Assembly: GCA_023229575.1 (NCBI GenBank)
Contig: JALNYZ010000002.1
Location: 186,001 to 250,000 of the forward strand
DNA length: 64,000 nucleotides
Source: Prolixibacteraceae bacterium
Lineage (GTDB): Bacteria; Bacteroidota; Bacteroidia; Bacteroidales; Prolixibacteraceae
Reading direction: 5' to 3'
A program made the position numbers and the translations under genes. Below the pieces are notes generated by a model. The model worked only from the letters and a program-made list of their open reading frames with translations. It ran no database searches and was not told the origin of the DNA. Of the stretch, positions 26,647 to 35,870 are shown in pieces (position 1 is the first letter of the stretch; the number at the start of each line of letters is the position of its first letter).

Positions 26647-28791
26647 ATGAAGGCCATTCTATTAACAACTATTTTGTCATTGTCAATTATAGTAAGTAGT
26701 GCTAAAGATTTTTACATCGCGAATATTGGTAATGACAATAATCCAGGAACACAGAAGCAACCTTTTGCAACGATTTCACACGCAAAAGAGATGGTACGAG
26801 AATGGAACAGGACCAACAGAGGTGAAAACATTACCGTCTGGCTCGCCGGAGGTGAATACCGCCTCTCGGAGACATTGGTTTTTGGAATGGAAGATGGTGC
26901 CAAAACAGGACAGATGATAAGTTATTCTGCCATACCTGGAGAAAAACCTGTTATAAGCAGTGATGTGTCGGTAATGAGATGGGAGAGGTTGAATAAAATG
27001 CCGAAAGGTTTACCCAAAGAATCGAAAGGAAAAGTATGGGTAGCCAAAGTACCGGATAATGTCAAATCATTCAACGCCCTTTACAATTCACAACAGATGT
27101 TGCCCCGTGCAAAGACAAAGGGGATGCCTCACCTGCGAAAAGTTGACAGTAAGGAAAATGCTTTATACAATACCATTCCTCTTGATAAAGACATTATTAA
27201 AGAAATGTTTAACCCGAAAAATGCAGAGATCAAAGTAATTCCCGGTTACGCCTGGGTTATGAATATTTTACCAGTCAAATCAGTTGATTTTGCGAACGGC
27301 ATGGTTTCACTTGAGGCTCAATCTACCTACCCCCTTTCCGAGACACACTATTTCCCGAAAGCAGAATCGATTTGGGTTGAAAATACTTTTGCAGGATTGG
27401 ATTCGCCAGGAGAGTGGGTGTTTGATCAGGAGGCAAAACTACTTTACTATTGGCCGATCGACAATAAAAAACCCGGTGATGACATCGTGATGCCTGGATT
27501 AGTAGAGATGTTGAGGGTTGAAGGTAAAATCGACTATGATGGGCTGAACGATATTCCAGTCTATGGTTTATGTTTTAATGGAATCACCTTTATGCATGGC
27601 AACCGCTTTGAAGCATCGGGGCAAACAGGTTTGGGATTGCAGCATGACTGGGAAAGATTTGACGCAGCGACTGCTCTTGTCAGGTTTCGGGGCGCTGAGA
27701 ATTGCATCGTAGATCATTGTACTTTTATTAATAGTGGTGGGGCTGGCATCCGCCTGGATTTATATGCACAAAACATCAAGGTGATAAACAATGATCTTTC
27801 AGAACTTGGCGGTGGTGGTGTATTGCTGGCAGGCTATGGACCAGGCACAAAAGATGTGAATAAAAACAATGAAATCAGCAACAACTATATTCACCATATA
27901 GGTCTTTTGTGGACACATTCTTTGGGGATTTGGTTGTGGCAAAGTGGGCATAATTTAGTAAGCCATAATACAATACACGATGTTCCTTACACTGCGATTG
28001 CTGTTACCGGAAGAATAAACTGGGATAAAACCGGTAGGGGAGAGTGTTCGCGAACGGTGCGTTGGAGTGAAATTGGTGAATTTACCGGGAAAGAAACATG
28101 GGTTGAACGTGAACGGTTTTTACATGGACGACAGAACAGGATTGAAGATAATGATTTACACCACCTCATGACGGTAATGAATGATGGGAATGGTATTTAC
28201 ATATCCGGAGCCGGCAAAGGGAATATAATGAGGAGAAATTATGTACATGATACCCCACAACAGGCAGCTGGAGAGGCGCTCCGATGTGATGATGACCAAA
28301 ACGACGTTCTGATAGAATATAATGTTGTATTCCGTTTTCATACCTTTGGTACAGGTATCTGTTCCAAAGGTTGCAATCATATCATTAATAATATTGTCGC
28401 ATCTCCTCCGGGTAAAGTCGAGCGGGGAATGCTGTCTTTAGAACCAAATTACACCCCCAATGTTCCGAGTAAACTTTGTGCAGGATCACTGATCTTGCAC
28501 AATATCTTTTACGCTATCGAGTCTAATCAGCCTTTTGTTTATATGGATATAATGGCTAATACCATAGATAATATCAATACTGACAGCAACATTTATTTTA
28601 ATTCTTCTGACCCCAAAGCAGCGGATGATTACTTCATCCTTGCTCGAAAATATGGAAATGAAGTTCATAGTATTTCATCCGATCCATTATTCAGGAATGT
28701 TTCAATCGGAGATTTCAGGCTGGAGCCCAATTCGCCGGCGCTGAAGTTAGGTTTCAGGCCTTTTGAATTAAAGGCAGGAAGAATTAAATAA
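26647..28791 (+). CDS. GH141-like right-handed beta-helix glycosidase
   Basis: The 714-residue secreted protein begins KDFYIANIGNDNNPGTQKQPFATISHAKEMVR and continues with ITVWLAGGEYRLSETLVFGMEDGAKTG, a pattern I associate with GH141-type beta-helix enzymes, the family founded by an alpha-L-fucosidase. Beta-helix coils follow (GAENCIVDHCTFINSGGAGIRL, NNDLSELGGGGVLLAGYG, NNYIHHIGLLWTHSLGIWLW). The C-terminus has the usual SSDPLFRNVSIGDFRLEPNSPALKLGF ending. Assignment to the family is by pattern memory; an alternative is another beta-helix lyase or hydrolase family. It lies in the enzyme block, consistent with debranching of fucose. Confidence 0.7.
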   Translation: MKAILLTTILSLSIIVSSAKDFYIANIGNDNNPGTQKQPFATISHAKEMVREWNRTNRGENITVWLAGGEYRLSETLVFGMEDGAKTGQMISYSAIPGEKPVISSDVSVMRWERLNKMPKGLPKESKGKVWVAKVPDNVKSFNALYNSQQMLPRAKTKGMPHLRKVDSKENALYNTIPLDKDIIKEMFNPKNAEIKVIPGYAWVMNILPVKSVDFANGMVSLEAQSTYPLSETHYFPKAESIWVENTFAGLDSPGEWVFDQEAKLLYYWPIDNKKPGDDIVMPGLVEMLRVEGKIDYDGLNDIPVYGLCFNGITFMHGNRFEASGQTGLGLQHDWERFDAATALVRFRGAENCIVDHCTFINSGGAGIRLDLYAQNIKVINNDLSELGGGGVLLAGYGPGTKDVNKNNEISNNYIHHIGLLWTHSLGIWLWQSGHNLVSHNTIHDVPYTAIAVTGRINWDKTGRGECSRTVRWSEIGEFTGKETWVERERFLHGRQNRIEDNDLHHLMTVMNDGNGIYISGAGKGNIMRRNYVHDTPQQAAGEALRCDDDQNDVLIEYNVVFRFHTFGTGICSKGCNHIINNIVASPPGKVERGMLSLEPNYTPNVPSKLCAGSLILHNIFYAIESNQPFVYMDIMANTIDNINTDSNIYFNSSDPKAADDYFILARKYGNEVHSISSDPLFRNVSIGDFRLEPNSPALKLGFRPFELKAGRIK

Positions 28792-28851
28792 AAAGATTCG
28801 CAAATGCATTATAATGTTATGATTAGTGTCAAGTGAAATTAATAATAGATC

Positions 28852-29440
28852 ATGATGTTTACTGAAAATAAGATAATAAAGCTCCTTCTAATTATTATAT
28901 TATTTGTAATTACGGGGTTCAACAGCATTGACATTAAAAGATATTTGTTTCTCCCGATGGAAACGATCAATGTGGTAAATGTGATAAACAATTATATTGT
29001 TAATGTAGTGTTCCCGCAAGATGCATATCCAATGCTGAGAAGAGAGTTCAGTCCCTTCCAGTTAAATTAAGATGATACAATATGTCACTACAAGATAAGT
29101 AAGAATATGGTCTATTTTGAGAAAACATCGGTACAGGTATCGTATAACTGGCTACTAGCAGATGAAGGATTTGTTTGGAAAAACTTCGAGATGGCAGAAT
29201 CAAATATAGTATGGTCAGCTTCGGATCCTAAAACCGCTGTCCAAAAAATTCAGGATTCTAGGGAAAAACGTGGATTTGATAAGCTCAGTCTGGTCGCTGA
29301 TCATGGATTTAAGGATCCATCCCATGGAAATTTTTCAGTAAGGAAAGAATCCCCACTCTACCAACTTGGGATCAAACCTCTTCATATTAAGAGGTGTCGG
29401 GCTTTTGAAGCAACGGATAAAATAATTATACCTGATAAAA
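28852..29440 (+). pseudogene. Decayed remnant of a beta-helix (GH141-like) gene
   Basis: Two short frames separated by stops occupy this interval. The first (28852-29070) looks like a stranded signal-peptide region, MMFTENKIIKLLLIIILF. The second (from 29107) ends with LVADHGFKDPSHGNFSVRKESPLYQLGIKPL, which matches the tail pattern DPLF-x-GDFRLEPNSPALKLGF of the intact neighbour at 26647. The catalytic body is missing. It therefore looks like an internally deleted paralogue and not two genes. The second frame runs on into the start of the esterase gene. Confidence 0.65.
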
Positions 29441-29449
29441 TCAATAGGA

Positions 29450-31453
29450 ATGAAAAATTTCAGATTTGCACTTACAATTTTCTTTTTTTACATCCTTTCA
29501 TGTTCTCCCGGAATGTCGCAGACGAAGATACGACTACCCTATTTTTTTTGTGACAATATGGTGTTGCAGAGACAAAAGCCAATTAAAATATGGGGTACCT
29601 CTTCTTCAGAGAAAACTTTTGAGATTGAATTTGACAGACAGAAGCGTAAAGTAAAGCCAGATGAATCAGGTAACTGGAAAATTGAATTTCCGGCCAAAGA
29701 AGCAGGTGGTCCATACGAAATGAAATTTCTTTCAGATACTGTTTTCTCTTTGAAAAATATACTGATTGGCGATGTATGGCTTTGTTCCGGACAATCGAAT
29801 ATGGAATGGACTGTAATGCAATCTTTCAATTCAGGTTATGAATTGAGAAGTGCTGATATTCCGGAAATAAGGTGTTTTTCAATGCCAAAAAAACGAAGCT
29901 TATCGCCCTTATCATATACGTTACCTGCTCAATGGAATATTACAACACCCGATAATGCGGCCTTTTTCTCTGGAGTGGCCTATTTTTTTGCAATAAACAT
30001 ACATCAACTTGAAAAAATACCAATTGGGTTAATTAATAGCACTTGGGGTGGCACACCCATTGAATTATGGACAGGACTTGAAAGTCTTTCTTTGCATCCA
30101 GATTTTAAAGATGAGGCTACCCGGTTATTATTACAAAATAAAACGATCCAACCAGTTAAAATATCACCCTCAAAATCTGATACTGATCAGATAGAATCCA
30201 TGGAGAATGAGGTATTCCCTGATAGGGGATATTCAGATAAGTGGTATTCTCCTGATTATAATCCTGTTAACTGGATGCCATTCATTGCACCAGGTTACTG
30301 GGAGAACCAGGGTTTAAAAAATTATGATGGAGTGGTTTGGTTGCGAAAAGAATTTAACATTCCTGCCCAATTGGCTAAAAAGAATCTTGTTGTGAATCTT
30401 GAAGTTCTGAATCAATTCGATAAAACATTCTTCAATGGTGTTGAAATAGGTTCGATAAGCTGGCCTAGGGGTCGAAGAATATATTTTGTCCCAGGAAAAT
30501 TAGTTAAGGAAGGGAAGAATCTAATAGCAATTCGCCTCGAAAACACAGGCGGAAATGGAGGCTTTGAAAGCAAAAATGCCATTGATTTGCGTATTCAGGA
30601 ATTGGTGGAATCGGATGAACCGGTAATTGTTCCCCTTTCAGGCAAATGGTTGATTAAACAAGTTGTAGTTCAAAACCAGAATCTCCTAAACCCAATGCAA
30701 ACGAATGAAATTAGTTCAATCTCATCAAATTACAACGCAATGATTGCTCCATTAGCCGATCTTTCCCTCAAAGGTATTCTTTGGTACCAGGGTGAGTCTA
30801 ATCGCTTGCGCGCATACCAATACCGTTCTCTTTTCCCTCTCATGATTAACGATTGGCGAAGACAATTTCGACAGGGCGATCTTCCTTTCCTTTTCTGTCA
30901 GTTGGCAGGATACACGGCATTGACAGAAAATCCTGTCGAAAGCTATATGGCAGAGCTCAGGGAAGCTCAGTCAACGGCCTTAGCATTACCCCAGACAGGA
31001 ATGGCTGTAACAGTTGATTTAGGAAATCCTAATGATGTACACCCGACTAATAAACAGGAAGTTGGAAGGAGACTGGCTTTTGAAGCAGAAAAAGTAGTCT
31101 ATGAAAAAACTAATCTACAAACTTCACCTATGTATAAATCAATGAAAGCCGAGGGGACTAGAATCCGTATCTTCTTTTCTAATGCAGACAATGGACTCAT
31201 TTCGAAGAATGGCGATTTAAAAGGATTTGCGATTGCAGGAGAAGATAGAAAATTTGTATGGGCCAAGGCTGAGATCCATGGCAATGAAGTTATTATTTGG
31301 AATGATCAGATCAAGGTTCCTATTGCGGTTAGATACGCATGGACCGGAAGTCCTGTTGAAAGTAACGGAGCAAACCTTTATAATGTTGAAGAGTTTCCGG
31401 CTTCACCATTCCGGACGGATGCATGGGAAGGAATAACTGTAAATAATAAATAG
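29450..31453 (+). CDS. Sialate O-acetylesterase-type carbohydrate esterase (SASA family)
   Basis: The 667-residue protein has an N-terminal export segment (MKNFRFALTIFFFYILSC), then a beta-rich domain starting IRLPYFFCDNMVLQRQKPIKIWG. The SGNH-like catalytic motifs are LIGDVWLCSGQSNMEW (Ser116), LKGILWYQGESN and DVHPTNKQEVGRR with the catalytic His. A central beta-sandwich insertion (YDGVVWLRKEFNIP) is typical. The family removes O-acetyl groups from sialic acids, xylan or other glycans; the named substrate should not be taken literally. Its start overlaps the frame of the upstream remnant. The broken transporter frame begins 12 bases after its stop. Confidence 0.93.
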   Translation: MKNFRFALTIFFFYILSCSPGMSQTKIRLPYFFCDNMVLQRQKPIKIWGTSSSEKTFEIEFDRQKRKVKPDESGNWKIEFPAKEAGGPYEMKFLSDTVFSLKNILIGDVWLCSGQSNMEWTVMQSFNSGYELRSADIPEIRCFSMPKKRSLSPLSYTLPAQWNITTPDNAAFFSGVAYFFAINIHQLEKIPIGLINSTWGGTPIELWTGLESLSLHPDFKDEATRLLLQNKTIQPVKISPSKSDTDQIESMENEVFPDRGYSDKWYSPDYNPVNWMPFIAPGYWENQGLKNYDGVVWLRKEFNIPAQLAKKNLVVNLEVLNQFDKTFFNGVEIGSISWPRGRRIYFVPGKLVKEGKNLIAIRLENTGGNGGFESKNAIDLRIQELVESDEPVIVPLSGKWLIKQVVVQNQNLLNPMQTNEISSISSNYNAMIAPLADLSLKGILWYQGESNRLRAYQYRSLFPLMINDWRRQFRQGDLPFLFCQLAGYTALTENPVESYMAELREAQSTALALPQTGMAVTVDLGNPNDVHPTNKQEVGRRLAFEAEKVVYEKTNLQTSPMYKSMKAEGTRIRIFFSNADNGLISKNGDLKGFAIAGEDRKFVWAKAEIHGNEVIIWNDQIKVPIAVRYAWTGSPVESNGANLYNVEEFPASPFRTDAWEGITVNNK

Positions 31454-31464
31454 AACCATAAATA

Positions 31465-32609
31465 TTGAAATGGGGTAGTATTCATACTATTCTGCATTTG
31501 AAGAAGTGGCAATCCAGTTTTATCCAGTTCTCACTTTACGGAGCTTATTTTTGTATGGCCTTACCGGCCGGATATTTCATGCGAAGGTTTGGTTATAAAA
31601 TAGGGATCATTCTGGGGTTGTCACTTTTTGCCATAGGGCATTACTAATTGTAAGGACAACTTCATATGATTCTTTCCGGATTTTCCTCACCTGTTTGTTT
31701 ATCCTTGGTTGTGGTCTGGCAACACTTGAAACTGCCGCCAATCCTTATACCACAAAGCTCGGCCCAAAAGATTCCGCAGCAAGACGGATCAATTTTTCCC
31801 AATCTTTTAATGGGCTCGCATGGGTCATAGGCCCACTAATCGGTTTATACATTTATGGAAATCAAAGTATTGTCGTGGGTGAGAAACTCACTTCCATGAT
31901 TTTGCCATTAAGTATAATCGGACTGGTTGTATTAGGCGTAGCTTTGATTTTTACGCGCCTTCCCCTTCCGGAAATAACTGAAGAAGAGGTTGGTCTTGGA
32001 CATGGCATTGATACATCAGGAGTTGAAGACAAACCTTCTTATCATAAGCCTTTAATCAACCAATCACATTTTGTAATGGGAGTTATTGCCCAGTTCTGTT
32101 ATGTTGCAGCACAAACCGGAATTTTTAGCTATCTCATAAATTTTGTAACTGATGAGAACCAGTATCCCCGTTTTGATGTTAAGAATGGCCCCTATTTCTT
32201 GTCAATTGGTTTTGCCCTGTTTATGATTGGACGGATGTCAGGAAGTTATATGATGGGATACTTTAAACCAAGCAGAATCCTGGCTCTTTATTCAGCTCTT
32301 TGTATAGTGCTTTTACCAGTAGTAAGCTTACAATTTGGCTGGATTTCCCTTGTATCATTATATGCGATTTTCTTCTTCATGTCAATCATGTACCCAACAA
32401 TTTTTGCCCTGGGAATAAAAGATTTGGGGCCGAATACAAAAAAGGCCGCTTCCTTTATCGTGATGGCAGTTGTAGGGGGTGCAGTATTTCCTCCATTAAT
32501 GGGATGGATATCTGACCACTATACCATGTCGATCGGTTTTTTTGCCCCAATTCCATTATTTCTGTTTATACTTTTTTATTCGCTTGAAGGACATCATGTA
32601 AAAGCATAA
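31465..32609 (+). pseudogene. Broken MFS sugar permease, FucP (L-fucose:proton symporter) type
   Basis: The upstream frame (31465-31645) encodes WQSSFIQFSLYGAYFCMALPAG and RRFGYKIGIILGLSLFAIG. The downstream frame continues exactly where this stops with ALLIVRTTSYDSFRIFLTC and then GCGLATLETAANPYTTKLGP, the FucP-family signature. The two join if one G is restored in the GGG run at 31636-31638, so a one-base deletion breaks the gene. The first transmembrane helix and the usual N-terminal segment are also missing: only 11 bases separate the esterase stop from this frame. The remaining helices and the C-terminus (YSLEGHHVKA) look intact. If the frameshift is a sequence error, the N-terminal loss would still probably inactivate it. 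Confidence 0.8.
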
Positions 32610-32624
32610 GGATTTAAGTACTAT

Positions 32625-32825
32625 TGGAATCTTTAATACAAAAACCCAAACAACCAAAGCGGGATCTTATTTTGTTGGGCATATTCTATATTGTCGGCGA
32701 CCACATAGGCGTTTTCAATTCCCGTAATTTATTAGCTGGTTTTGTTTTTATCAGCAATTTCAAAGGTGTATCAATCTCCGCCAGCATGGCTATAAGCTTT
32801 CTTAAATAATGAACTGTATTATAAT
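32625..32825 (-). pseudogene. Tail fragment of a DUF4143 ATPase (copy of the 35963-37159 gene)
   Basis: Bases 32625-32771 repeat the 3' end of the ATPase gene starting at about 35955, with only one difference across the first 80 or so bases. The match then jumps: 32772-32825 corresponds to about 36406-36460 of the same gene, so some 310 bases have been deleted internally. It contains no usable coding frame. Confidence 0.85.
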
Positions 32826-32828
32826 GCC

Positions 32829-32958
32829 AAAATCACAGTTCGAGCAAAAGAAAATCAATCAGATTCATTTGCTTGATACCTTGATAATCATCCCCTATAA
32901 TCATGTCGTTAAGCGTAATAACGTATTTGGGATAGTTGTCGTTGATCATCAGCAAACC
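32829..32958 (-). pseudogene. Tail fragment of a second DUF4143 ATPase (copy of the 34656-35861 gene)
   Basis: This stretch closely repeats about 34652-34780, the 3' end of the neighbouring ATPase gene, including the run from AGAAAATCAATC to GTTGATCATCAGCA with few differences. Only the last 40 or so codons are represented. It abuts the end of the DUF234 ATPase gene. Confidence 0.85.
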
Positions 32959-32987
32959 ACCACAAGATCCTTTATCCGGTATTTTGT

Positions 32988-34469
32988 TTAGATATTTAAG
33001 TTTGATTTATTTAAGAACAGACACTCCATTGTCAACGAATTGGATATTATATCATTGGAATGCGAATTGCTTATAATTCCAAAGGTGGTGATCATGGTAA
33101 TGAAGATGTTTTTCTTTGTTTTGGTCATATTTATAAGAACATCCTTTTTTTGTCTGAGTTTTTTTGCATAATCTGCATCAATTGTAAATTCAGCTTCCGA
33201 GAACTTCATTTCGCAAAGGTTTATGGAGGCATCTTTCCTGTCGATCAGCAGATCGATCTGAGTTCCAATGTCAGACGAATTTTTTTGTGCAGAATAGTAC
33301 CAGGGGCCATAAAAAGTTCCAACCATTCCAATCCCAAGTGCATTTTTGATATGTTGTATATGTTTCATGCAGATCCCTTCAAAAGTATACCCAGCCCATG
33401 CTCTTCTCCGTGGATCATTTTGCTTGGATAGCCAATATCCCTCTCCTGGATCTCTTTTACCCAGGGGTTTTATCCAGTCAAAATAAAAGAGTGTAAATTC
33501 ATCGGAAACCCGGTAAATCACATCATTTGATTTTTTTCCAAAAGGAATCCAAGATTCGATAAAGCCCGATTCTTCCAATTCTTCCAGTATCTGGCTGGCT
33601 GTACCCCCGCTTGGAATCTTAGCTGCGGATAAAATCAGGTTTCGGCTCATTCCGGATCGGTTCTGTCTTAATGCCTCAATAATTCTGATATGCTGATCGC
33701 TTTGATCGAAAAGTGATGCATATAGCTTTTCAAATTCACTCCTTAATAGTCCTCCCCTCGAAAAGCAGATTTTATCTATAATTTGCGCCGATGAAAGACC
33801 TGGTTCTGCCTGTTTCAGGTAGTATGGCACACCACCCAAGGCCATGTAAAGCGAAATGATTTGAAATCTGGTAAGTCCAACTCCCCTCGATTTCAAAAAG
33901 CTTTCGGCTTCCGGAATTGTAAAAGGTAATAACCTGATTTGGCGGGTAAGTCTGTTGTGAAGTCCCCCTTTGGAGTTAACAATTTTTTGAATCATCCAGG
34001 AGGCGGCGGACCCGCAAACAACCAGAACCAGGTTGCTTTGTTTCGAACCAAAACTATTCCAGAAATGCTCCAATGCTGCTATGAATTTCGATTTCGGAGT
34101 ATTTAGCCACGGCAGTTCATCAATAAAAACAACCCTTTTGCCAGTATCTTGTTTCAGTTTTAACGATTCTATAAATTGCTCCAGAAAAGAAAAAGCTTCA
34201 AACCACGATCCTGGAGTTTGAGGAGGGATACCAATTCCGATGGCATTTTTAAGCGATTGCGCAAAGTTTTTTAGCTGCACTGTCAGTGATGCCTGGTGAA
34301 CACCCACCATTTCAAAACAGATCGAATCCCCATAAAATTCCCTGATCAGAAAAGTTTTACCCACCCTGCGGCGACCATAAACCGCCATGAATTCCGGATC
34401 TGGCGAATGAATGGCTGATGCTAGTATTTCGATTTCATTAATTCTTCCTATAATCTTTTCTTTTGCCAT
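32988..34469 (-). CDS. Orphan ATPase with C-terminal DUF234/PD-(D/E)XK nuclease-like domain
   Basis: From the ATG at 34469 the product is 493 residues. It has Walker A GRRRVGKTFLI, Walker B RVVFIDELPWL, the sensor-like VVCGSAASWM, a central winged-helix region (NRSGMSRNLILSAAKIPSGGTASQILEELEESGFI) and a C-terminal nuclease-like fold with GTQIDLLIDRKDASINLCEMKFS. Asp, Glu and Lys of the PD-(D/E)XK core are retained. The family is abundant in Bacteroidota and archaea, but its function is unknown. A TTG at 34511 would extend it into the repeat array; the ATG MAKEKIIGR is the family-like start. Repeats at 34481-34616 form its 5' region. Confidence 0.88.
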   Translation of the reverse strand: MAKEKIIGRINEIEILASAIHSPDPEFMAVYGRRRVGKTFLIREFYGDSICFEMVGVHQASLTVQLKNFAQSLKNAIGIGIPPQTPGSWFEAFSFLEQFIESLKLKQDTGKRVVFIDELPWLNTPKSKFIAALEHFWNSFGSKQSNLVLVVCGSAASWMIQKIVNSKGGLHNRLTRQIRLLPFTIPEAESFLKSRGVGLTRFQIISLYMALGGVPYYLKQAEPGLSSAQIIDKICFSRGGLLRSEFEKLYASLFDQSDQHIRIIEALRQNRSGMSRNLILSAAKIPSGGTASQILEELEESGFIESWIPFGKKSNDVIYRVSDEFTLFYFDWIKPLGKRDPGEGYWLSKQNDPRRRAWAGYTFEGICMKHIQHIKNALGIGMVGTFYGPWYYSAQKNSSDIGTQIDLLIDRKDASINLCEMKFSEAEFTIDADYAKKLRQKKDVLINMTKTKKNIFITMITTFGIISNSHSNDIISNSLTMECLFLNKSNLNI

Positions 34470-34480
34470 AAGATCGATTT

Positions 34481-34616
34481 TGGCTGCATTTAATGATCTA
34501 TAACCAGCCAAAAATATACAATTAATTTTGATTTGGCTGCATTTAATATATTATTATCAGCCAAAAACGCATATATACTCTTGTTATGGCTGCATTTAAT
34601 TATTTATTATCAGCCA
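34481..34616. repeat. Three 30-bp palindrome-ended repeats at exact 53-bp period
   Basis: Copies occupy 34481-34510, 34534-34563 and 34587-34616. Each reads TGGCTGCATTTAAT, ten variable bases, then CAGCCA, followed by AAAA. The ends TGGCTG/CAGCCA are inverted. The start-to-start distance is 53 bases both times, about five helical turns, so all copies face the same side of the DNA. A TATTTTTG -7-like box on the minus strand (34509-34516) sits at the edge of the first copy, 40 bases before the ATPase ATG at 34469. A multi-site operator is the simplest reading. Confidence 0.8.
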
Positions 34617-34655
34617 AAATATTTTATTGATCAGATTACCAGGCTGATGACAAAA

Positions 34656-35861
34656 TTACAATTCCAGTAAAAGAAAATCAATCAAATTCATTTGCTTGAT
34701 ACCCTGATAATCATCCCCTATAATCATGTCGTTAAGTGTAATCACGTATTTGGGATAGTTGTCGTTGATCATCAGCAGATTGCCAAATTCGCGGCTTGAG
34801 GTCGTTTTTTCTGTTAGCTGCAGACAAACTTGTACATAAACTTTTAATCCGTTTCTGTCTGCCACAAAATCAATCTCTTTGTGATCAATTTTACCTACAA
34901 AAATTCGGTATCCTCTTTGCAGAAGATGCAAGTAAACCGCGTTTTCCAGAAGTTTATGGAGTTCCGTTTTCTGGTTGAATCCCTTTATGGCATTTCTCAA
35001 ACCCAAATCTTCAAAGTAGTATTTTTCACCAATTTCAAATATTTTCAATCCGCCTATTTCTGAGCGTACAACCTTATGCACAAAATAAGCATTTGAAAGG
35101 GCTTTAAGATAATTCATCGTAAGCTGGGGAGAAATTGCAATACGCTGTGATTTTAGAAATTTACTGATATTATTTGCAGAAAAAAGGTCGCCGATATTAT
35201 CGGCGAGATAAAGGACAAGATTCTCAAGAAAAGAGATGTTTCTAATATTTTCTCTTGAAACAACATCTTTCAGCAAAATGGTTGAATATACATTCTTAAG
35301 ATATTCAAAGGGTAAATCATTATGTAGCCCAATATTGGTCAAATAAGGCATTCCTCCGTAAGTGAGATACTTCATTAAACTATCGCTTCCTTTCAATAAT
35401 TGATGAAACGTGAGAAATTCAGCAAAGCTCAAACTGTGTATGTTAATCTCGACATACCTTCCGGAAAGGGAAGTTGCCAACTCCCCGGAGAGCATGGCCG
35501 CATTGCTTCCGGTACAGAATATATCACATTTATTTTCGGCAAATAAACTACGGATTGTTAACTGAAATGAATCGATTTCCTGAATTTCATCGATAAACAA
35601 ATAGTTGGCGTTATCGGGACTAAATTTATCGAGGAGATACTCACTCAGATCATTATTTGTTTGTATATGAGAAAATTGATCTAACTCACGGTTAATATAA
35701 ATAATATTTGCATCCGGATTTTCTTCTTTAATAAAATCCATTAACTGTAACATGATATAGCTTTTGCCAACCCTTCTCTGTCCGGTAAGGACTTTAATAA
35801 TCTGTTTTCCGATAAACGGTTTTATTTTTTCAGTGTAATGTGGACGCGCAATATAATTCAT
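34656..35861 (-). CDS. AAA_14/DUF4143 ATPase
   Basis: The 401-residue product has Walker A LTGQRRVGKSYIM, Walker B NYLFIDEIQEI and the arginine-finger-side FCTGSNAAMLSGELATSLSGRYVEI. The DUF4143 part includes the SFAEFLTF motif, a helical winged-helix-like middle (NISKFLKSQRIAISPQLTMNYLKALSNAYFV) and a C-terminal nuclease-like fold, EIDFVADRNGLKVYVQVC. The expected E-x-K of the nuclease core is replaced by QVC, so it may be inactive as a nuclease. Cellular function is unknown for this family. Its -7 box TATATTTG lies 23 bases upstream, between direct repeats. Confidence 0.9.
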   Translation of the reverse strand: MNYIARPHYTEKIKPFIGKQIIKVLTGQRRVGKSYIMLQLMDFIKEENPDANIIYINRELDQFSHIQTNNDLSEYLLDKFSPDNANYLFIDEIQEIDSFQLTIRSLFAENKCDIFCTGSNAAMLSGELATSLSGRYVEINIHSLSFAEFLTFHQLLKGSDSLMKYLTYGGMPYLTNIGLHNDLPFEYLKNVYSTILLKDVVSRENIRNISFLENLVLYLADNIGDLFSANNISKFLKSQRIAISPQLTMNYLKALSNAYFVHKVVRSEIGGLKIFEIGEKYYFEDLGLRNAIKGFNQKTELHKLLENAVYLHLLQRGYRIFVGKIDHKEIDFVADRNGLKVYVQVCLQLTEKTTSSREFGNLLMINDNYPKYVITLNDMIIGDDYQGIKQMNLIDFLLLEL

Positions 35862-35870
35862 CCTTCATAT

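Noticed and set aside
28852..29070. Standalone 72-residue small membrane protein
   Set aside because: More simply explained as the signal-like remnant of the decayed beta-helix gene next to it.
32624..32991. Two short plus-strand frames of about 60 residues
   Set aside because: They are antisense to copied tail fragments of ATPase genes.
34481..34616. CRISPR-like array of three 30-bp repeats with two 23-bp spacers
   Set aside because: The repeats vary internally, the spacers are AT-rich and short, there are only three copies and no cas genes; they sit in a promoter.
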